Positions 1 to 7,159 are shown, numbered from the stretch's first letter. The stretch is DNA of 20,173 nt from JBBSIG01 sp038232215 (GCA_038232215.1 JBBSIG010000011.1:1-20173), one strand, 5' to 3'. The notes: generated by a model from the sequence alone, not told the origin. Made by a program: numbers and translations.

Positions 1-200
1 GCCACGGCGACGTCGACTTCGAGTCGCTCTTCCGGGCACTCAACCGGATCGGCTACGACGGTCCGCTCTCGATCGAGTGGGAGGACTCGGGCATGGACCG
101 CGACTGGGGGGCTCCCGACGCGCTCACCTTCGTCCGTCGCACCGATTTCGCGCCGTCCGAGATCGCGTTCGACGCGGCCATGCAGCGGAGCGAGTCGTGA
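1..200 (+). CDS. Sugar phosphate isomerase/epimerase, C-terminal fragment
   Basis: This is the 3' end of a gene that begins before the window; the frame runs from base 3 to a TGA at 198-200. The last 65 residues include a 'GYDGPLSIEWEDSGMD' stretch, which resembles the C-terminal end of AP-endonuclease-2-like TIM-barrel isomerases/epimerases (IolE, hydroxypyruvate isomerase and xylose isomerase-like proteins). The conserved acidic residue near the C-terminal strand (SIEWED) would be a divalent-metal ligand in that family. The stop overlaps the GTG start of the next gene in a GTGA overlap, so the two were probably co-translated. An isomerase beside a Gfo/Idh/MocA dehydrogenase is a common arrangement in polyol or inositol-type catabolism. 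The substrate is unknown because most of the protein lies outside the window. Confidence 0.8.
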   Translation, partial: HGDVDFESLFRALNRIGYDGPLSIEWEDSGMDRDWGAPDALTFVRRTDFAPSEIAFDAAMQRSES

Positions 201-1085
201 GCGGCGACGAGAAGCAGGTCGGCTTCGTCACGATGGGCCGGGCCGGCGCCGCGGCGCAGGTGCGGGAGATCGGGGTGGGGATGCTCGGCTATGCCTTCAT
301 GGGCAAGGCTCACTCGAACGCGTACAGGACGCTCTCGTACATGACCTGGCCGCCGCCCCTCGTCCCGCGCCTCGTCGCGGTCGCCGGACGCAACGAGAGG
401 CGGTGTCCGAGGCGGCGCGCCGCTACGGCTTCGACCGCTACGTCACCGACTGGCGCGAGCTCGTCTCGGACAAGCGCGTCGAGCTCTTCGACAACAGCGG
501 CCCGAACGGTCTCCACGCAGAGCCGTCGATCGCCGCGGCGGAGGCCGGCAAGCACGTGCTCTGCGAGAAGCCGCTCGGGCGCACGGCCGAGGAGAGCTAC
601 GAGACCTGGCAGCGCGTCGCGCGCGCGGGAGTCGAGCACATGTGCGCGTTCAACTACCGCTTCGTCCCCGCCGTCCGCCTCGCTCGGGAGCTGCTTGAGG
701 CGGGCGAGCTCGGCGAGCTCTACCACTTCCGTGGCTCGTACCTGCAGGAGTGGATCATGGACGCCGACTTCCCGCTGGTCTGGCGGCTCGACCGCGAGGC
801 TGCGGGCTCGGGCGCGCTCGGCGATCTCGGCGCCCACGTGATCGACCTCGCGCGGCTTCCTGCTCGGCAGCGAGATCGCCTCGGTCTCCGGGCTCACGAA
901 GACGTTCGTCGAGAACCGCCCGGGCGGCAAGGTGGACGTGGACGACGCGTTCGAGTCGGTGGTCGAGTTCGAGAACGGCGCGGTCGGGACGATCGAGGCG
1001 TCGCGCTTCTGCGCCGGCCGCAAGAACGCCTTCACCTGGGAGATCAACGGCTCCAAGGGCTCGATCGCCTTCGATCTGAATCGCT
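197..1085 (+). pseudogene. Gfo/Idh/MocA family oxidoreductase, frameshifted and 3'-truncated
   Basis: The GTG at 197 overlaps the upstream stop (GTGA). The coding signal moves through three frames. Frame 2 carries the Rossmann start (GMLGYAFMGKAHSNAY) up to about 398. Frame 1 carries 'HVLCEKPLG', the conserved Lys-containing motif of the family, from about 400 to 853. Frame 2 then resumes with 'FLLGSEIASVSG' and continues to 'GSIAFDLN' near 1080. The first shift looks like one lost G in a GAG-GAG pair near 398. The second looks like one extra base near 855, so the two cancel. After about 1085 the similarity stops: the expected 'RLNELQV'-like continuation and the last 80 or so residues are missing, and unrelated sequence follows. 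The intact protein would be an NAD(P)-dependent sugar or inositol dehydrogenase of about 370-390 residues. The frameshifts could be sequencing errors, but the loss of the 3' end is a separate event. Confidence 0.78.
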
Positions 1086-1136
1086 CACGAACTGCACAAG
1101 TTTGGCGGCTCGGCGACACCCGAGGGGATTGCGAAG

Positions 1137-1694
1137 GTGCTCGACCAGAAACCCGCCAGCGGCGCGTTCCGACAGAAGCTTTCGGCCGCTCGCATCTTCG
1201 GGCTAGTAATGACTCGTCCTGGCCAGGTCTCACTATCCAAGCTTGGGCGGAGCGTCATCGATCCGGAGAAGGAAGCACGGGCTCGCGTCGAGGCTTTCCT
1301 GAGCGTCCCGCTCTACAGGGCGATCTTCGATAAGTACCAGGGCGATCTCCTGCCCCCCACAGGAACGCTTGACGCCGAGATCATCGACCTTGGCGTCAGC
1401 GTGAAGCAGGCGTCAACTGCACGCCAGATCATGTTCCGCTCAGCAGAGCGAGCAGGTTTTTTTGCACGCGGCCCAAACCGGCTCGTCGCCCCCGATGGAG
1501 CGTCAAGTGCGCCTCCAACCGGTCGGAGACAGTCTGACCCGACGGGCCGCCAAAGCAATACGAGCGTCCTCCCTGCCGCGCTTGAGGCTCCGGTAATCGC
1601 AATGTTGGAGATCGGACAGCCTTGGAGCCCTCAGCAGACGCACGACTACGTGGACGGCCTGCGGAAAATGCACCGAGCGTTGAGGGGAACGTAG
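1137..1694 (+). CDS. Hypothetical protein (DUF5343-like), 5'-truncated
   Basis: The first available start in this frame is GTG 1137, but the recognisable sequence begins upstream, just after an in-frame TGA at 1077-1079 (IAHELHKFGGSATPEGIAKVL). The natural N-terminus therefore appears to be missing. The visible protein has a winged-helix-like start (GGSATPEGIAKVLDQ, SGAFRQKLSAARIFGLV). A middle section follows with 'FLSVPLYRAIFDKYQGDLLPP', then a Pro/Ser/Thr-rich linker and a short helical tail ending at the TAG at 1692. The layout resembles actinobacterial DUF5343-like proteins often found near mobile or defence genes; that assignment is from memory of the family. Base composition is less GC-rich than the flanking genes. 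It lies three bases before hicA. No function can be assigned. Confidence 0.55.
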   Translation: MLDQKPASGAFRQKLSAARIFGLVMTRPGQVSLSKLGRSVIDPEKEARARVEAFLSVPLYRAIFDKYQGDLLPPTGTLDAEIIDLGVSVKQASTARQIMFRSAERAGFFARGPNRLVAPDGASSAPPTGRRQSDPTGRQSNTSVLPAALEAPVIAMLEIGQPWSPQQTHDYVDGLRKMHRALRGT

Positions 1695-1697
1695 GGG

Positions 1698-1904
1698 ATG
1701 GCCGAGACCCTCAACCAGTCAACGGCTAAAAAGCTCGCTGAGAACAACGGGTGGACGGAGACAAAGGGCGGGAAGCACAACGTGAAGATGGAGAAGCTCG
1801 GTTGCCGTCCCGTCACGCTGCCCCACCACGGGGGGAAGGAATGGGGGAAGGATCTGTCGGCCAGGATCCGAAGACAGCTTCTGAACCCTGAGCGCCTCGA
1901 CTGA
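1698..1904 (+). CDS. hicA: HicA-type mRNA interferase toxin
   Basis: This 68-residue protein has the HicA dsRBD-like fold signature. It contains 'TKGGKHNVKM', with the catalytic-type His at residue 27, followed by 'CRPVTLPHHGGKEWGKDLSARIRRQ', which is the family's C-terminal strand and helix. HicA toxins are ribosome-independent RNases that cleave mRNA and are neutralised by HicB. The ATG at 1698 lies three bases after the preceding stop, with purine-rich AGGGGA upstream that could serve as a ribosome binding site. The antitoxin gene follows 56 bases downstream in toxin-antitoxin order. Composition is clearly poorer in GC than the flanking catabolic genes, which points to horizontal acquisition. 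All expected motifs are present, so an active toxin is plausible. Confidence 0.88.
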   Translation: MAETLNQSTAKKLAENNGWTETKGGKHNVKMEKLGCRPVTLPHHGGKEWGKDLSARIRRQLLNPERLD

Positions 1905-1960
1905 ATGGGCTCGGAAGGGGCACGCCCCGCTGGACACCTCGATTAAACTTAGGTGAAGCC

Positions 1961-2203
1961 ATGGAATTTCATGCGATCATTCACGAGGAAGACGGGTCGT
2001 ACTGGGCTGAGGTGCAGGAGCTTCCGGGTTGCTTCGCGTCGGGGAAGGACCTGAACGAGCTCCAAGAGGCTCTAATCGAGGCGATCGGCATGTGCCTGAC
2101 CGAGAAGGAGCACACTTGGACCAAGGCAGAAGTCAATACTCAGCGTCAGGCGATGCGCATCGGCGGGATCACGGTCGCTACCGAACCCTTCGTCCTCGCC
2201 TAG
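1961..2203 (+). CDS. hicB: HicB-type antitoxin
   Basis: This 80-residue protein opens with the partial RNase-H-like fold of HicB: a beta strand, 'EEDGSYWAEVQELPGC', then 'GKDLNELQEALIEAI'. HicB proteins bind and inhibit HicA. Longer versions also carry a ribbon-helix-helix or HTH domain that represses the operon. This one ends soon after the core with no obvious DNA-binding domain, so autoregulation would need another factor or dimer surface. The ATG at 1961 is preceded by AGGTGAAG at about 1951, a reasonable ribosome binding site. It sits directly downstream of hicA on the same strand, which supports the pairing. Confidence 0.88.
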   Translation: MEFHAIIHEEDGSYWAEVQELPGCFASGKDLNELQEALIEAIGMCLTEKEHTWTKAEVNTQRQAMRIGGITVATEPFVLA

Positions 2204-2224
2204 CTCCCGCTCAACCTCGCATGC

Positions 2225-2252
2225 CTTACCGGTCGCCTCCGGGCGGGGTAAG
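2225..2252 (+). terminator. Possible hicAB transcription terminator hairpin
   Basis: Just after hicB, CTTACC (2225-2230) pairs with GGTAAG (2247-2252), and an inner CGCC/GGCG pair extends the stem. There is no T-run, so a classical intrinsic terminator is not certain. The rest of 2204-2331 contains a perfect 12-base palindrome (CGTACCGGTACG, 2275-2286) and no supported gene. On its far side the minus-strand MetE-like gene ends convergently at 2332. Confidence 0.35.
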
Positions 2253-2331
2253 AGCGTCTCCAAGCGGGTCGGCCCGTACCGGTACGTGGCAAGCGGCCTT
2301 GGCGGGCGGCCACCGCGTTCGCTAGAGATTC

Positions 2332-3360
2332 CTAGCCGAGCTCGGCGCGGACCAGGTCGGCGCCCGCGACGAGGGCCCGCAGCTTGCCGAAGGCGACCTC
2401 CCGCGGCAGGTACTTCATGCCGCAGTCGGGCGCGAGCAGCAGCCGCTCGGGCTCGACGTGCTCAAACGCGCGCCGGATCCGCTCGGCCACCAGCTCGCCC
2501 GTCTCGACCTGGAGGTCGCCCAGGTCGAGCACCCCGAGGACGATCGTCTTGTCCGGGAGCGCGTCGAGCACGGAGAGATCGAGCCGCGGCTGGGCCGCCT
2601 CGAGCGAGACCTGTCGCACGGCACAGTCGTTCAGCTCGGCGAGGAACGAGTAGCCCGGCGGCCGCTCGTGGACGATGTGCGCGTACCCGAAGCAGATGTG
2701 CAGCGCCGTCTCGCCGTCGATCCCGTCGAGGGCGCGATCGATCGCCTCGAGCGCGTAGGCACGCGCCTTCTCCGGCCGCGCCTGCAGATACGGCTCGTCG
2801 ATCTGCACGACGTCCGCGCCGGCCGCCTTCAGGTCGCGGATCTCCTCGTTGACCGCCTCGGCGAAGGCGAGCGCGAGGCTCCGCTCGTCGCCGTAGTGAT
2901 CGTCCTGTGCCTGCTGAGTCATCGTGAACGGCCCCGGCAGCGTGATCTTGATCGGTAGGTCCGTGCTCGCGCGCAGGAACTCGACGTCCCGGATCTCGAC
3001 CGGGCGCAGTCGGCGTACCGGCCCGACGACCCGCGGGACCGGGTTCTCGTGCCCCGTGCGGTCGATCGCGACGCCGGGGTTGTCGAGGTCGACGCCGTCG
3101 AGCGCGGTCGCGAAGCGGTTCGAATAGCTTTCGCGCCGCATCTCCCCGTCGCTGATCACGTCGAGCCCCGCGCGCTCCATGTCGCGGATCGCGACGAGCG
3201 TCGCGTCGTCCTGCGCCTCCTCGAGGAACGGCTCGTCGATCCGCCACAGCTCGCGCGCGCGAACGCGCGGGGGCAGCCGGCTGCCGAGCCGCTCGCGGTC
3301 GATCAGCCACGCCGGCTGCGGGTAGCTGCCGACCACCGTCGTGCGCAGTGGCCCGCTCAC
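2332..3360 (-). CDS. MetE-core-like protein (cobalamin-independent methionine synthase II family)
   Basis: This 342-residue protein matches the size of stand-alone MetE C-terminal-domain proteins, about half of full MetE. It starts 'TTVVGSYPQPAWL', typical for the group. It has the TIM-barrel 'QIDEP' motif (about residues 186-190), a zinc-type 'HIC' pair (H221, C223) and 'PDCGMKYL' with C313, matching the His-Cys-Cys zinc site that activates thiols in MetE. These proteins are suspected methyl or other C1-group transferases acting on thiols, but many members in catabolic clusters have unknown substrates. The GTG start (3358-3360) overlaps the stop of the RraA-like gene by four bases, so the two are translationally coupled. 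It may accept a methyl or similar group released in the neighbouring pathway; that is inference. Confidence 0.82.
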   Translation of the reverse strand: MSGPLRTTVVGSYPQPAWLIDRERLGSRLPPRVRARELWRIDEPFLEEAQDDATLVAIRDMERAGLDVISDGEMRRESYSNRFATALDGVDLDNPGVAIDRTGHENPVPRVVGPVRRLRPVEIRDVEFLRASTDLPIKITLPGPFTMTQQAQDDHYGDERSLALAFAEAVNEEIRDLKAAGADVVQIDEPYLQARPEKARAYALEAIDRALDGIDGETALHICFGYAHIVHERPPGYSFLAELNDCAVRQVSLEAAQPRLDLSVLDALPDKTIVLGVLDLGDLQVETGELVAERIRRAFEHVEPERLLLAPDCGMKYLPREVAFGKLRALVAGADLVRAELG

Positions 3361-3998
3361 GGCTCCGCTCCCCCAGCGATCAGCTCCTCGACCGTTCGGC
3401 CGCCCCGAAACGGCGCGTCGAGCACGCTGTCGCCGGCAGCGACCCGTGCCAGGGTCTCGGCCTCGGCGAGGGCGATCGCCTCGGCTTCGGCGGCGGCGCG
3501 CTCGGCCTCGCCCGCGGGCACGACGAGGACGCCGTCCGAGTCGCCCACGATCCAGTCGCCCGGCTCGAGCCTCTGCCCCGAGAGCTCGAGGGCGATCCCC
3601 ACCTCGCCGCGCCCGCCGAACGACCCTCCGACCGGCGTCGCCCCGCGCGCGAAGACGCTCAGCCCGAGCGCCCGCAGCGCGTCGAGGTCGCGCACCCAGC
3701 CGTCGACGACGACGCCCGCGACACCGCGACGGACCGCCTCGGCGCCCGTGATCTCCCCGAAGTAGGCCCAGATGCCGGGGCCCTGGAGGCAGAGCACGTC
3801 GCCCTCGCCCGCCTCCGCGAGCAGGCCGAACGTCGCCGACGCGGAGCGGGGCGCGCAGATCGCCGTGCGGGCGGGCCCCGCCGCCACCCCGTCGCCGCTC
3901 AGGCGGCGGATCTCCGGAGCGAGCGCGCCGCGCTTGCCGAGCGCGTCGGCGAGCGCCGACGTGCTCAGTCGCCGCAGCCGCTCGGCGAGAGTGGGCAC
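3357..3998 (-). CDS. RraA family protein (HMG/CHA aldolase-like)
   Basis: This 213-residue protein has the RraA/4-hydroxy-4-methyl-2-oxoglutarate aldolase fold. The region 'GPGIWAYFGEITGAEAVRRG' is followed by 'GVVVDGWVRD', where R103 and D104 correspond to the substrate- and metal-binding Arg-Asp pair of the aldolase members. 'GDWIVGDSDGVLVVP' near residues 150-165 is the usual C-terminal motif. Family enzymes cleave 4-hydroxy-2-oxo acids or decarboxylate oxaloacetate with a divalent metal; bacterial RraA proper instead inhibits RNase E. The catalytic residues and the metabolic setting favour a lyase. The GTG start lies on the divergent promoter region shared with the lipoyl/E1 unit, so control with that unit is likely. 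It overlaps the following MetE-like gene by four bases. Confidence 0.82.
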   Translation of the reverse strand: MPTLAERLRRLSTSALADALGKRGALAPEIRRLSGDGVAAGPARTAICAPRSASATFGLLAEAGEGDVLCLQGPGIWAYFGEITGAEAVRRGVAGVVVDGWVRDLDALRALGLSVFARGATPVGGSFGGRGEVGIALELSGQRLEPGDWIVGDSDGVLVVPAGEAERAAAEAEAIALAEAETLARVAAGDSVLDAPFRGGRTVEELIAGGAEP

Positions 3999-4007
3999 AG
4001 TCCGCAG

Positions 4008-4013
4008 ACCATA
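4008..4013 (-). promoter_or_regulatory. Candidate -10 box for the RraA/MetE-like unit
   Basis: On the minus strand the six bases read TATGGT, ten bases before the GTG start of the RraA-like gene, so the transcript would be nearly leaderless. No convincing -35 is visible. The divergent operator palindrome at 4034-4047 lies where the -35 should be, which would let one regulator act on both directions. This is a weak, position-based call. Confidence 0.3.
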
Positions 4014-4022
4014 CCCCGCGCG

Positions 4023-4052
4023 TTGACACGCCGACTACTCGAGTAGTAGCCT
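4023..4052 (+). promoter_or_regulatory. Promoter with operator palindrome upstream of the lipoyl/E1 unit
   Basis: TTGACA (4023-4028) and TAGCCT (4047-4052) form a -35/-10 pair with an 18-base spacer. A perfect 14-base palindrome, ACTACTCGAGTAGT (4034-4047), fills most of the spacer and touches the -10, a typical repressor position. It contains the ACT-N8-AGTA pattern also seen at 7300-7314 and 15238-15252. The TrmB-type regulator at 14396 is the best local candidate to bind it; this is inference. Confidence 0.6.
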
Positions 4053-4084
4053 GCGCTGCCTCGCGAGGAGAGAGTGAGACGCCC

Positions 4085-4324
4085 GTGGAGTTCCGGCTTC
4101 CGCCCCTGTCGGCCGACATCGAGTACGCGACGATCGCCCAGTGGCTGAAGGGTGAGGAGGAGGACGTCACGGAGGGCGAGCCCATCCTCGAGATCGACGC
4201 CGACAAGGTCACCCAGGAGCTCGAGGCTCCGGTGTCGGGGACGCTCGCCGAGATCCTGGCCGTCGAGGGGGACGAGGTGAAGGTCGGCTCCGTGCTCGCC
4301 GTCATCGCGGAGCGCGGCTCCTGA
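4085..4324 (+). CDS. Free-standing lipoyl-domain protein (E2-like carrier)
   Basis: This 79-residue protein is a single biotinyl/lipoyl domain and nothing more. The hairpin turn 'EIDADKVTQELEAP' places the modifiable Lys at residue 41. The DK context is that of lipoylated 2-oxo-acid dehydrogenase E2 subunits; biotin carriers have MKM. 'PVSGTLAEI' and 'GDEVKVGSVLAVI' complete the fold. Normal E2 proteins add a peripheral-subunit-binding domain and a 230-residue acyltransferase domain, both absent here. The GTG start at 4085 has GAGGAGAGAG upstream at about 4065. Directly downstream and overlapping are E1 alpha and beta, so this domain probably receives the acyl group from that E1. Transfer to CoA and reoxidation must use proteins encoded elsewhere, or the acyl group has another fate. 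Confidence 0.85.
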   Translation: MEFRLPPLSADIEYATIAQWLKGEEEDVTEGEPILEIDADKVTQELEAPVSGTLAEILAVEGDEVKVGSVLAVIAERGS

Positions 4325-5328
4325 CCACGACCGCGGCAGCCGAGTCCGTCCTCGCGCTCGAGGAGACCTATCTCCGGATGGCGCTCATCCGCGCCTTCGA
4401 GGCGAAGGCGATGGAGCTGTTCGCCGAGAAGTACATCCGCGGCTCCGTCCACCCCTACACGGGCCAGGAGGCGATCGCCGTCGGCGTCTGCGGCGCGCTC
4501 CGCGACGGCGACTACATCACGAGCACCCACCGCGGCCACGGGCACTGCATCGCGAAGGGACTCGAGCTGAAGCCGATGTTCGCCGAGATCACCGGGCGCG
4601 CCACGGGCTACTGCAAGGGCCGCGGCGGCAGCATGCACATCACCGCGATGCGGCACGGGATGCTGGGAGCGGACGCGATCGTCGCAGGCTCGCTCGCCCT
4701 CGCCACGGGCGCCGCGTACGGCCTTCGCCTGCTGGGCGAGGACGCCGTTACGGTCGCCTTCTTCGGCGACGGAGGCGCCCAGCAGGGCATCTTCCACGAG
4801 GCCGCGAACCTCGCCTCGGTGCTGGACGCCCCGGTCGTCTTCGTCTGCGAGAACAACCAGTGGGCGATCTCGACTCCGATCGCCTCGGCCATCAACGTCG
4901 AGGACATCGCGATCCGCGCCGCCGGCTACGGCTTTCCGGGCGAGGTGGTGGACGGCAACGACGTGCTCGCGGTCCGCGAGGTCGCCGAGAGGGCCGTCGA
5001 GCGCGCCCGGCGCGGCGACGGGCCGACGCTGATCGAGGCCAAGTCCTACCGGATCACCCCCCACTCGGCGGCGACGCCGACGGACACCCGCTCGCCGGAG
5101 GAGCTCGACTACTGGCGCGAGCGCGACCCGATCGGCCGCTTCGGCCGGCACCTGGTGGAGGCCGGGGTCGCCACGGAGGCCCGCCTCGAGGAGCTCGCGC
5201 GGCGGGCCCGCGAGGACGTGGACGAGGCCGCCGCCTACGCGCTCGAGTCGCCGTACCCCGATCCCGCCGAGGCCGAGCAAGACGTCTATGCACCGGCGGA
5301 GTGGCTCACCCCGGGGCGGCTCGCGTGA
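4321..5328 (+). CDS. Thiamine-diphosphate 2-oxo-acid dehydrogenase E1, alpha subunit
   Basis: The protein belongs to the E1-alpha family of pyruvate, acetoin and branched-chain 2-oxo-acid dehydrogenases. The thiamine-diphosphate motif GDG...NN is complete: GDG, then 26 residues, then ENN (residues 130-160 counted from ATG 4378). 'HRGHGH' and 'GRGGSMH' are the usual active-site loops. ATG 4378 would cut off the first helix (LEETYLRMALIRAFE). No ATG, GTG or TTG lies upstream in frame, but a CTG at 4321 overlaps the previous stop as CTGA and gives 335 residues, so I use that start; ATG 4378 (316 residues) is the conventional alternative. It forms the heterotetramer with the E1 beta gene, which it overlaps by four bases. 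Similarity by eye is closest to acetoin/pyruvate-type E1; the substrate is not proven. Confidence 0.88.
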   Translation: MTTTAAAESVLALEETYLRMALIRAFEAKAMELFAEKYIRGSVHPYTGQEAIAVGVCGALRDGDYITSTHRGHGHCIAKGLELKPMFAEITGRATGYCKGRGGSMHITAMRHGMLGADAIVAGSLALATGAAYGLRLLGEDAVTVAFFGDGGAQQGIFHEAANLASVLDAPVVFVCENNQWAISTPIASAINVEDIAIRAAGYGFPGEVVDGNDVLAVREVAERAVERARRGDGPTLIEAKSYRITPHSAATPTDTRSPEELDYWRERDPIGRFGRHLVEAGVATEARLEELARRAREDVDEAAAYALESPYPDPAEAEQDVYAPAEWLTPGRLA

Positions 5329-6320
5329 GCACGGTCGCCGTCCGCGAGCTGACGATGGCGGACGCGCTGAACGAGGCGTTGCGCGAGGAGATGGAGCTCG
5401 ACGCGAGCATCTTCGTGATCGGCGAGGACATCGCCACCCACGGCGGGCTCTTCAGGGTGACGGCCGGGCTCCTCGACGACTTCGGCCCGAAGCGGGTGAT
5501 CGACTCGCCCATCTCGGAAGCCGGGATCTCGGGCGCGGGCATCGGCGCGGCGCTCGTCGGCTGCCGCCCGGTGGTGGAGCTGCAGATCTTCGACTTCGTC
5601 ACGCTGACCATGGACCAGCTCGTGAACCACGCCGCCAAGTGGCGCTACATGTCGGGTGGGCAGGTGTCGGTCCCGCTCGTCGTGCGCGGCCCGATCTCCA
5701 GCGGGATCGGGATGGCGGCCCAGCACTCGCAGACGCTCGAGGCCTGGTTCGTGCACACACCCGGCCTGGTCGTGATCATGCCGTCCACCGCGTACGACGC
5801 GAAGGGCCTGCTGAAGAGCGCGATCAGGGACGACAACCCGGTCGTGTTCCTCGAGAAGCGGCTCCTCTACGCCCGGAAGAGCAAGGTTCCCGAGGGTGAG
5901 TATCTCGTTCCGATCGGCTCCGCGGACGTGAAGCGCGAGGGCACGGACGTGACCGTGGTCGCGGCGGGACAGTCGGTCCACCTCTCGCTGCAGGCCGCCC
6001 GCCAGCTCGCCCGCGACGGGATCGAGCTGGAGGTCGTCGACCCGCGGACGCTGAAGCCGCTCGACATGGACACGATCGCCGAGTCGGTCACGAAGACCGG
6101 GCGGCTGATCGTCGTCAACGAGGGCCCGCGGGCCGGCGGCTTCGCGAGCGAGGTCGTGGCGCGGACGCTCGACCACGTCGGCCTGTCCGCGTTCCGGGCC
6201 GCTCCGGTCCGGGTGACCGCCAGGGACACGCCCATTCCCTACGCCGCGTCGCTCGAGCGCGAGGTCCTGCCCTCGCTCGAGGACGTCCTCGCCGCGGTCG
6301 GTCGGGTGATGCAAGGCTGA
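5325..6320 (+). CDS. Thiamine-diphosphate 2-oxo-acid dehydrogenase E1, beta subunit
   Basis: This 331-residue protein has the length and order of E1-beta/transketolase pyrimidine-domain subunits. It opens 'ELTMADALNEALREEM', then 'VIGEDIATHGGLFRVTAGL', with the acidic residue that activates the thiamine aminopyrimidine. 'SPISEAGISGAGIGAAL' and 'AAQHSQTLEAWFVHTPGL', with the active-site His, follow. The C-terminal transketolase-type domain begins near 'DVTVVAAGQSV' and ends with 'TARDTPIPYAASLE', as in the family. The GTG start sits inside the GTGA overlap with E1 alpha, fitting a strict subunit ratio. No E2 acyltransferase or E3 follows; the next gene is an SDR. This suggests acetoin-like or other 2-oxo-acid cleavage linked to the separate lipoyl protein. 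Confidence 0.9.
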   Translation: MSTVAVRELTMADALNEALREEMELDASIFVIGEDIATHGGLFRVTAGLLDDFGPKRVIDSPISEAGISGAGIGAALVGCRPVVELQIFDFVTLTMDQLVNHAAKWRYMSGGQVSVPLVVRGPISSGIGMAAQHSQTLEAWFVHTPGLVVIMPSTAYDAKGLLKSAIRDDNPVVFLEKRLLYARKSKVPEGEYLVPIGSADVKREGTDVTVVAAGQSVHLSLQAARQLARDGIELEVVDPRTLKPLDMDTIAESVTKTGRLIVVNEGPRAGGFASEVVARTLDHVGLSAFRAAPVRVTARDTPIPYAASLEREVLPSLEDVLAAVGRVMQG

Positions 6321-7102
6321 CGGGCTCGCGGCTCGCGGGCAAGGTCGCAGCCGTCACCGGAGCCGGCTCGGGACTCGGCCGCGCCGCTGCGCTCGCGCTG
6401 GCCGCCGAGGGAGCGGCGGTTGTTGCGAACGACCTCGACGAGCGCGGCGTCGCGGAGACGGTCTCGAGCGTGGAGGCGGCGGGAGGGCGCGCGATCGCCC
6501 ACGTCGGAGACGTGAGTCGGAAGACCGACGTCCAGGCGCTCGTGGACCTGGCGACCTCCGCCTTCGGCGGGCTCGACGTCATGCACGCGAACGCCGCGGT
6601 CAGCCTCTACCGGGACTTCGAGACGATGAGCGAGGAGGACCTCGACACGATCCTGGACGTCGACCTGAAGGGCGCCCTGCTCTGCGCGCAGCTCGCGATT
6701 CCGCCCCTGCGCGAGCGTGGGGGTGGCAGCATCGTCCTCGTCTCGTCAGTGCAGGCCTTCCAGGGCCTCCCCAGCTGTGTCGTCTACGCGGCCGCGAAGG
6801 CGGCGCTCGTCGCCGCGGCGCGCACGCTGTCCGTCGAGCTCGGGCGTCACGGGATCCGGGTGAACGCGATCGCTCCCGGGACGATCGAGACCCCCATGCT
6901 CGAGCGCGACCTCGAGCCGATGGGAGCGGACGAGCGCGAGGCGTTCCTCGAGCGCATCCGCGCGGCCAACTCCCTCGGCCGCGTCGGGCGTCCGGAGGAG
7001 GTGGCCGCCGCGGTCGTCTACCTAGCGTCCGAAGACGCGAGCTACGTCACGGGGACGTGCCTGACGGTCGACGGCGGGTTCCTCGCCGTGAAGGCGTTCT
7101 GA
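6317..7102 (+). CDS. SDR family oxidoreductase
   Basis: This is a classical short-chain dehydrogenase of 261 residues if it starts at the CTG at 6317, which overlaps the E1-beta stop as CTGA. The cofactor motif TGAGSGLG lies at residues 14-21, the catalytic Ser in 'VLVSSVQAF' (143-144) and the YxxxK pair is Y157/K161. 'RVNAIAPGTIETPM' and the C-terminal 'YVTGTCLTVDGGF' are standard. The first conventional start, GTG 6470, would remove the whole nucleotide-binding motif, so it cannot be right. The usual NNAG motif is changed to NAAV (residues 92-95). It is the last gene of the lipoyl/E1 unit. A role in oxidising a hydroxy-acid or acetoin/butanediol-like alcohol to the E1 substrate is plausible but unproven. 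Confidence 0.87.
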   Translation: MTGSRLAGKVAAVTGAGSGLGRAAALALAAEGAAVVANDLDERGVAETVSSVEAAGGRAIAHVGDVSRKTDVQALVDLATSAFGGLDVMHANAAVSLYRDFETMSEEDLDTILDVDLKGALLCAQLAIPPLRERGGGSIVLVSSVQAFQGLPSCVVYAAAKAALVAAARTLSVELGRHGIRVNAIAPGTIETPMLERDLEPMGADEREAFLERIRAANSLGRVGRPEEVAAAVVYLASEDASYVTGTCLTVDGGFLAVKAF

Positions 7103-7110
7103 GGCCGGTC

Positions 7111-7159
7111 GCTGCTAGGGACGTGTCCAGCGCCCTGGGGCGTGGACGTGGCCCTTCGG
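7111..7159. repeat. 49-bp hairpin-forming direct repeat, copy 1
   Basis: This copy matches 7224-7272 at 48 of 49 positions (A versus C at the seventh base). Inside it GTCCA-G-CGCCC and GGGCG-TGGAC form a strong stem with a two-base loop and one bulged G, and outer GGG/CCC can close the structure. It starts eight bases after the SDR stop, so it could end that transcript. It may instead be a REP-like dispersed element. Confidence 0.85.

Noticed and set aside
1450..1470. T7 tract in the hypothetical gene as a phase-variation switch
   Set aside because: A single seven-base run in one gene that keeps its frame is too weak to support switching.
2275..2286. 12-base palindrome as a mobile-element end or attachment site
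   Set aside because: No second copy was seen near the 1085 junction and no integrase or transposase is in the window.
3999..5280. Long open minus-strand frame running through the lipoyl and E1-alpha genes into the MetE-like gene
   Set aside because: Only its last 342 codons (2332-3360) look like protein. The rest is the antisense of clearly coding sequence, rich in Arg/Ala/Gly as expected from high-GC shadow frames.
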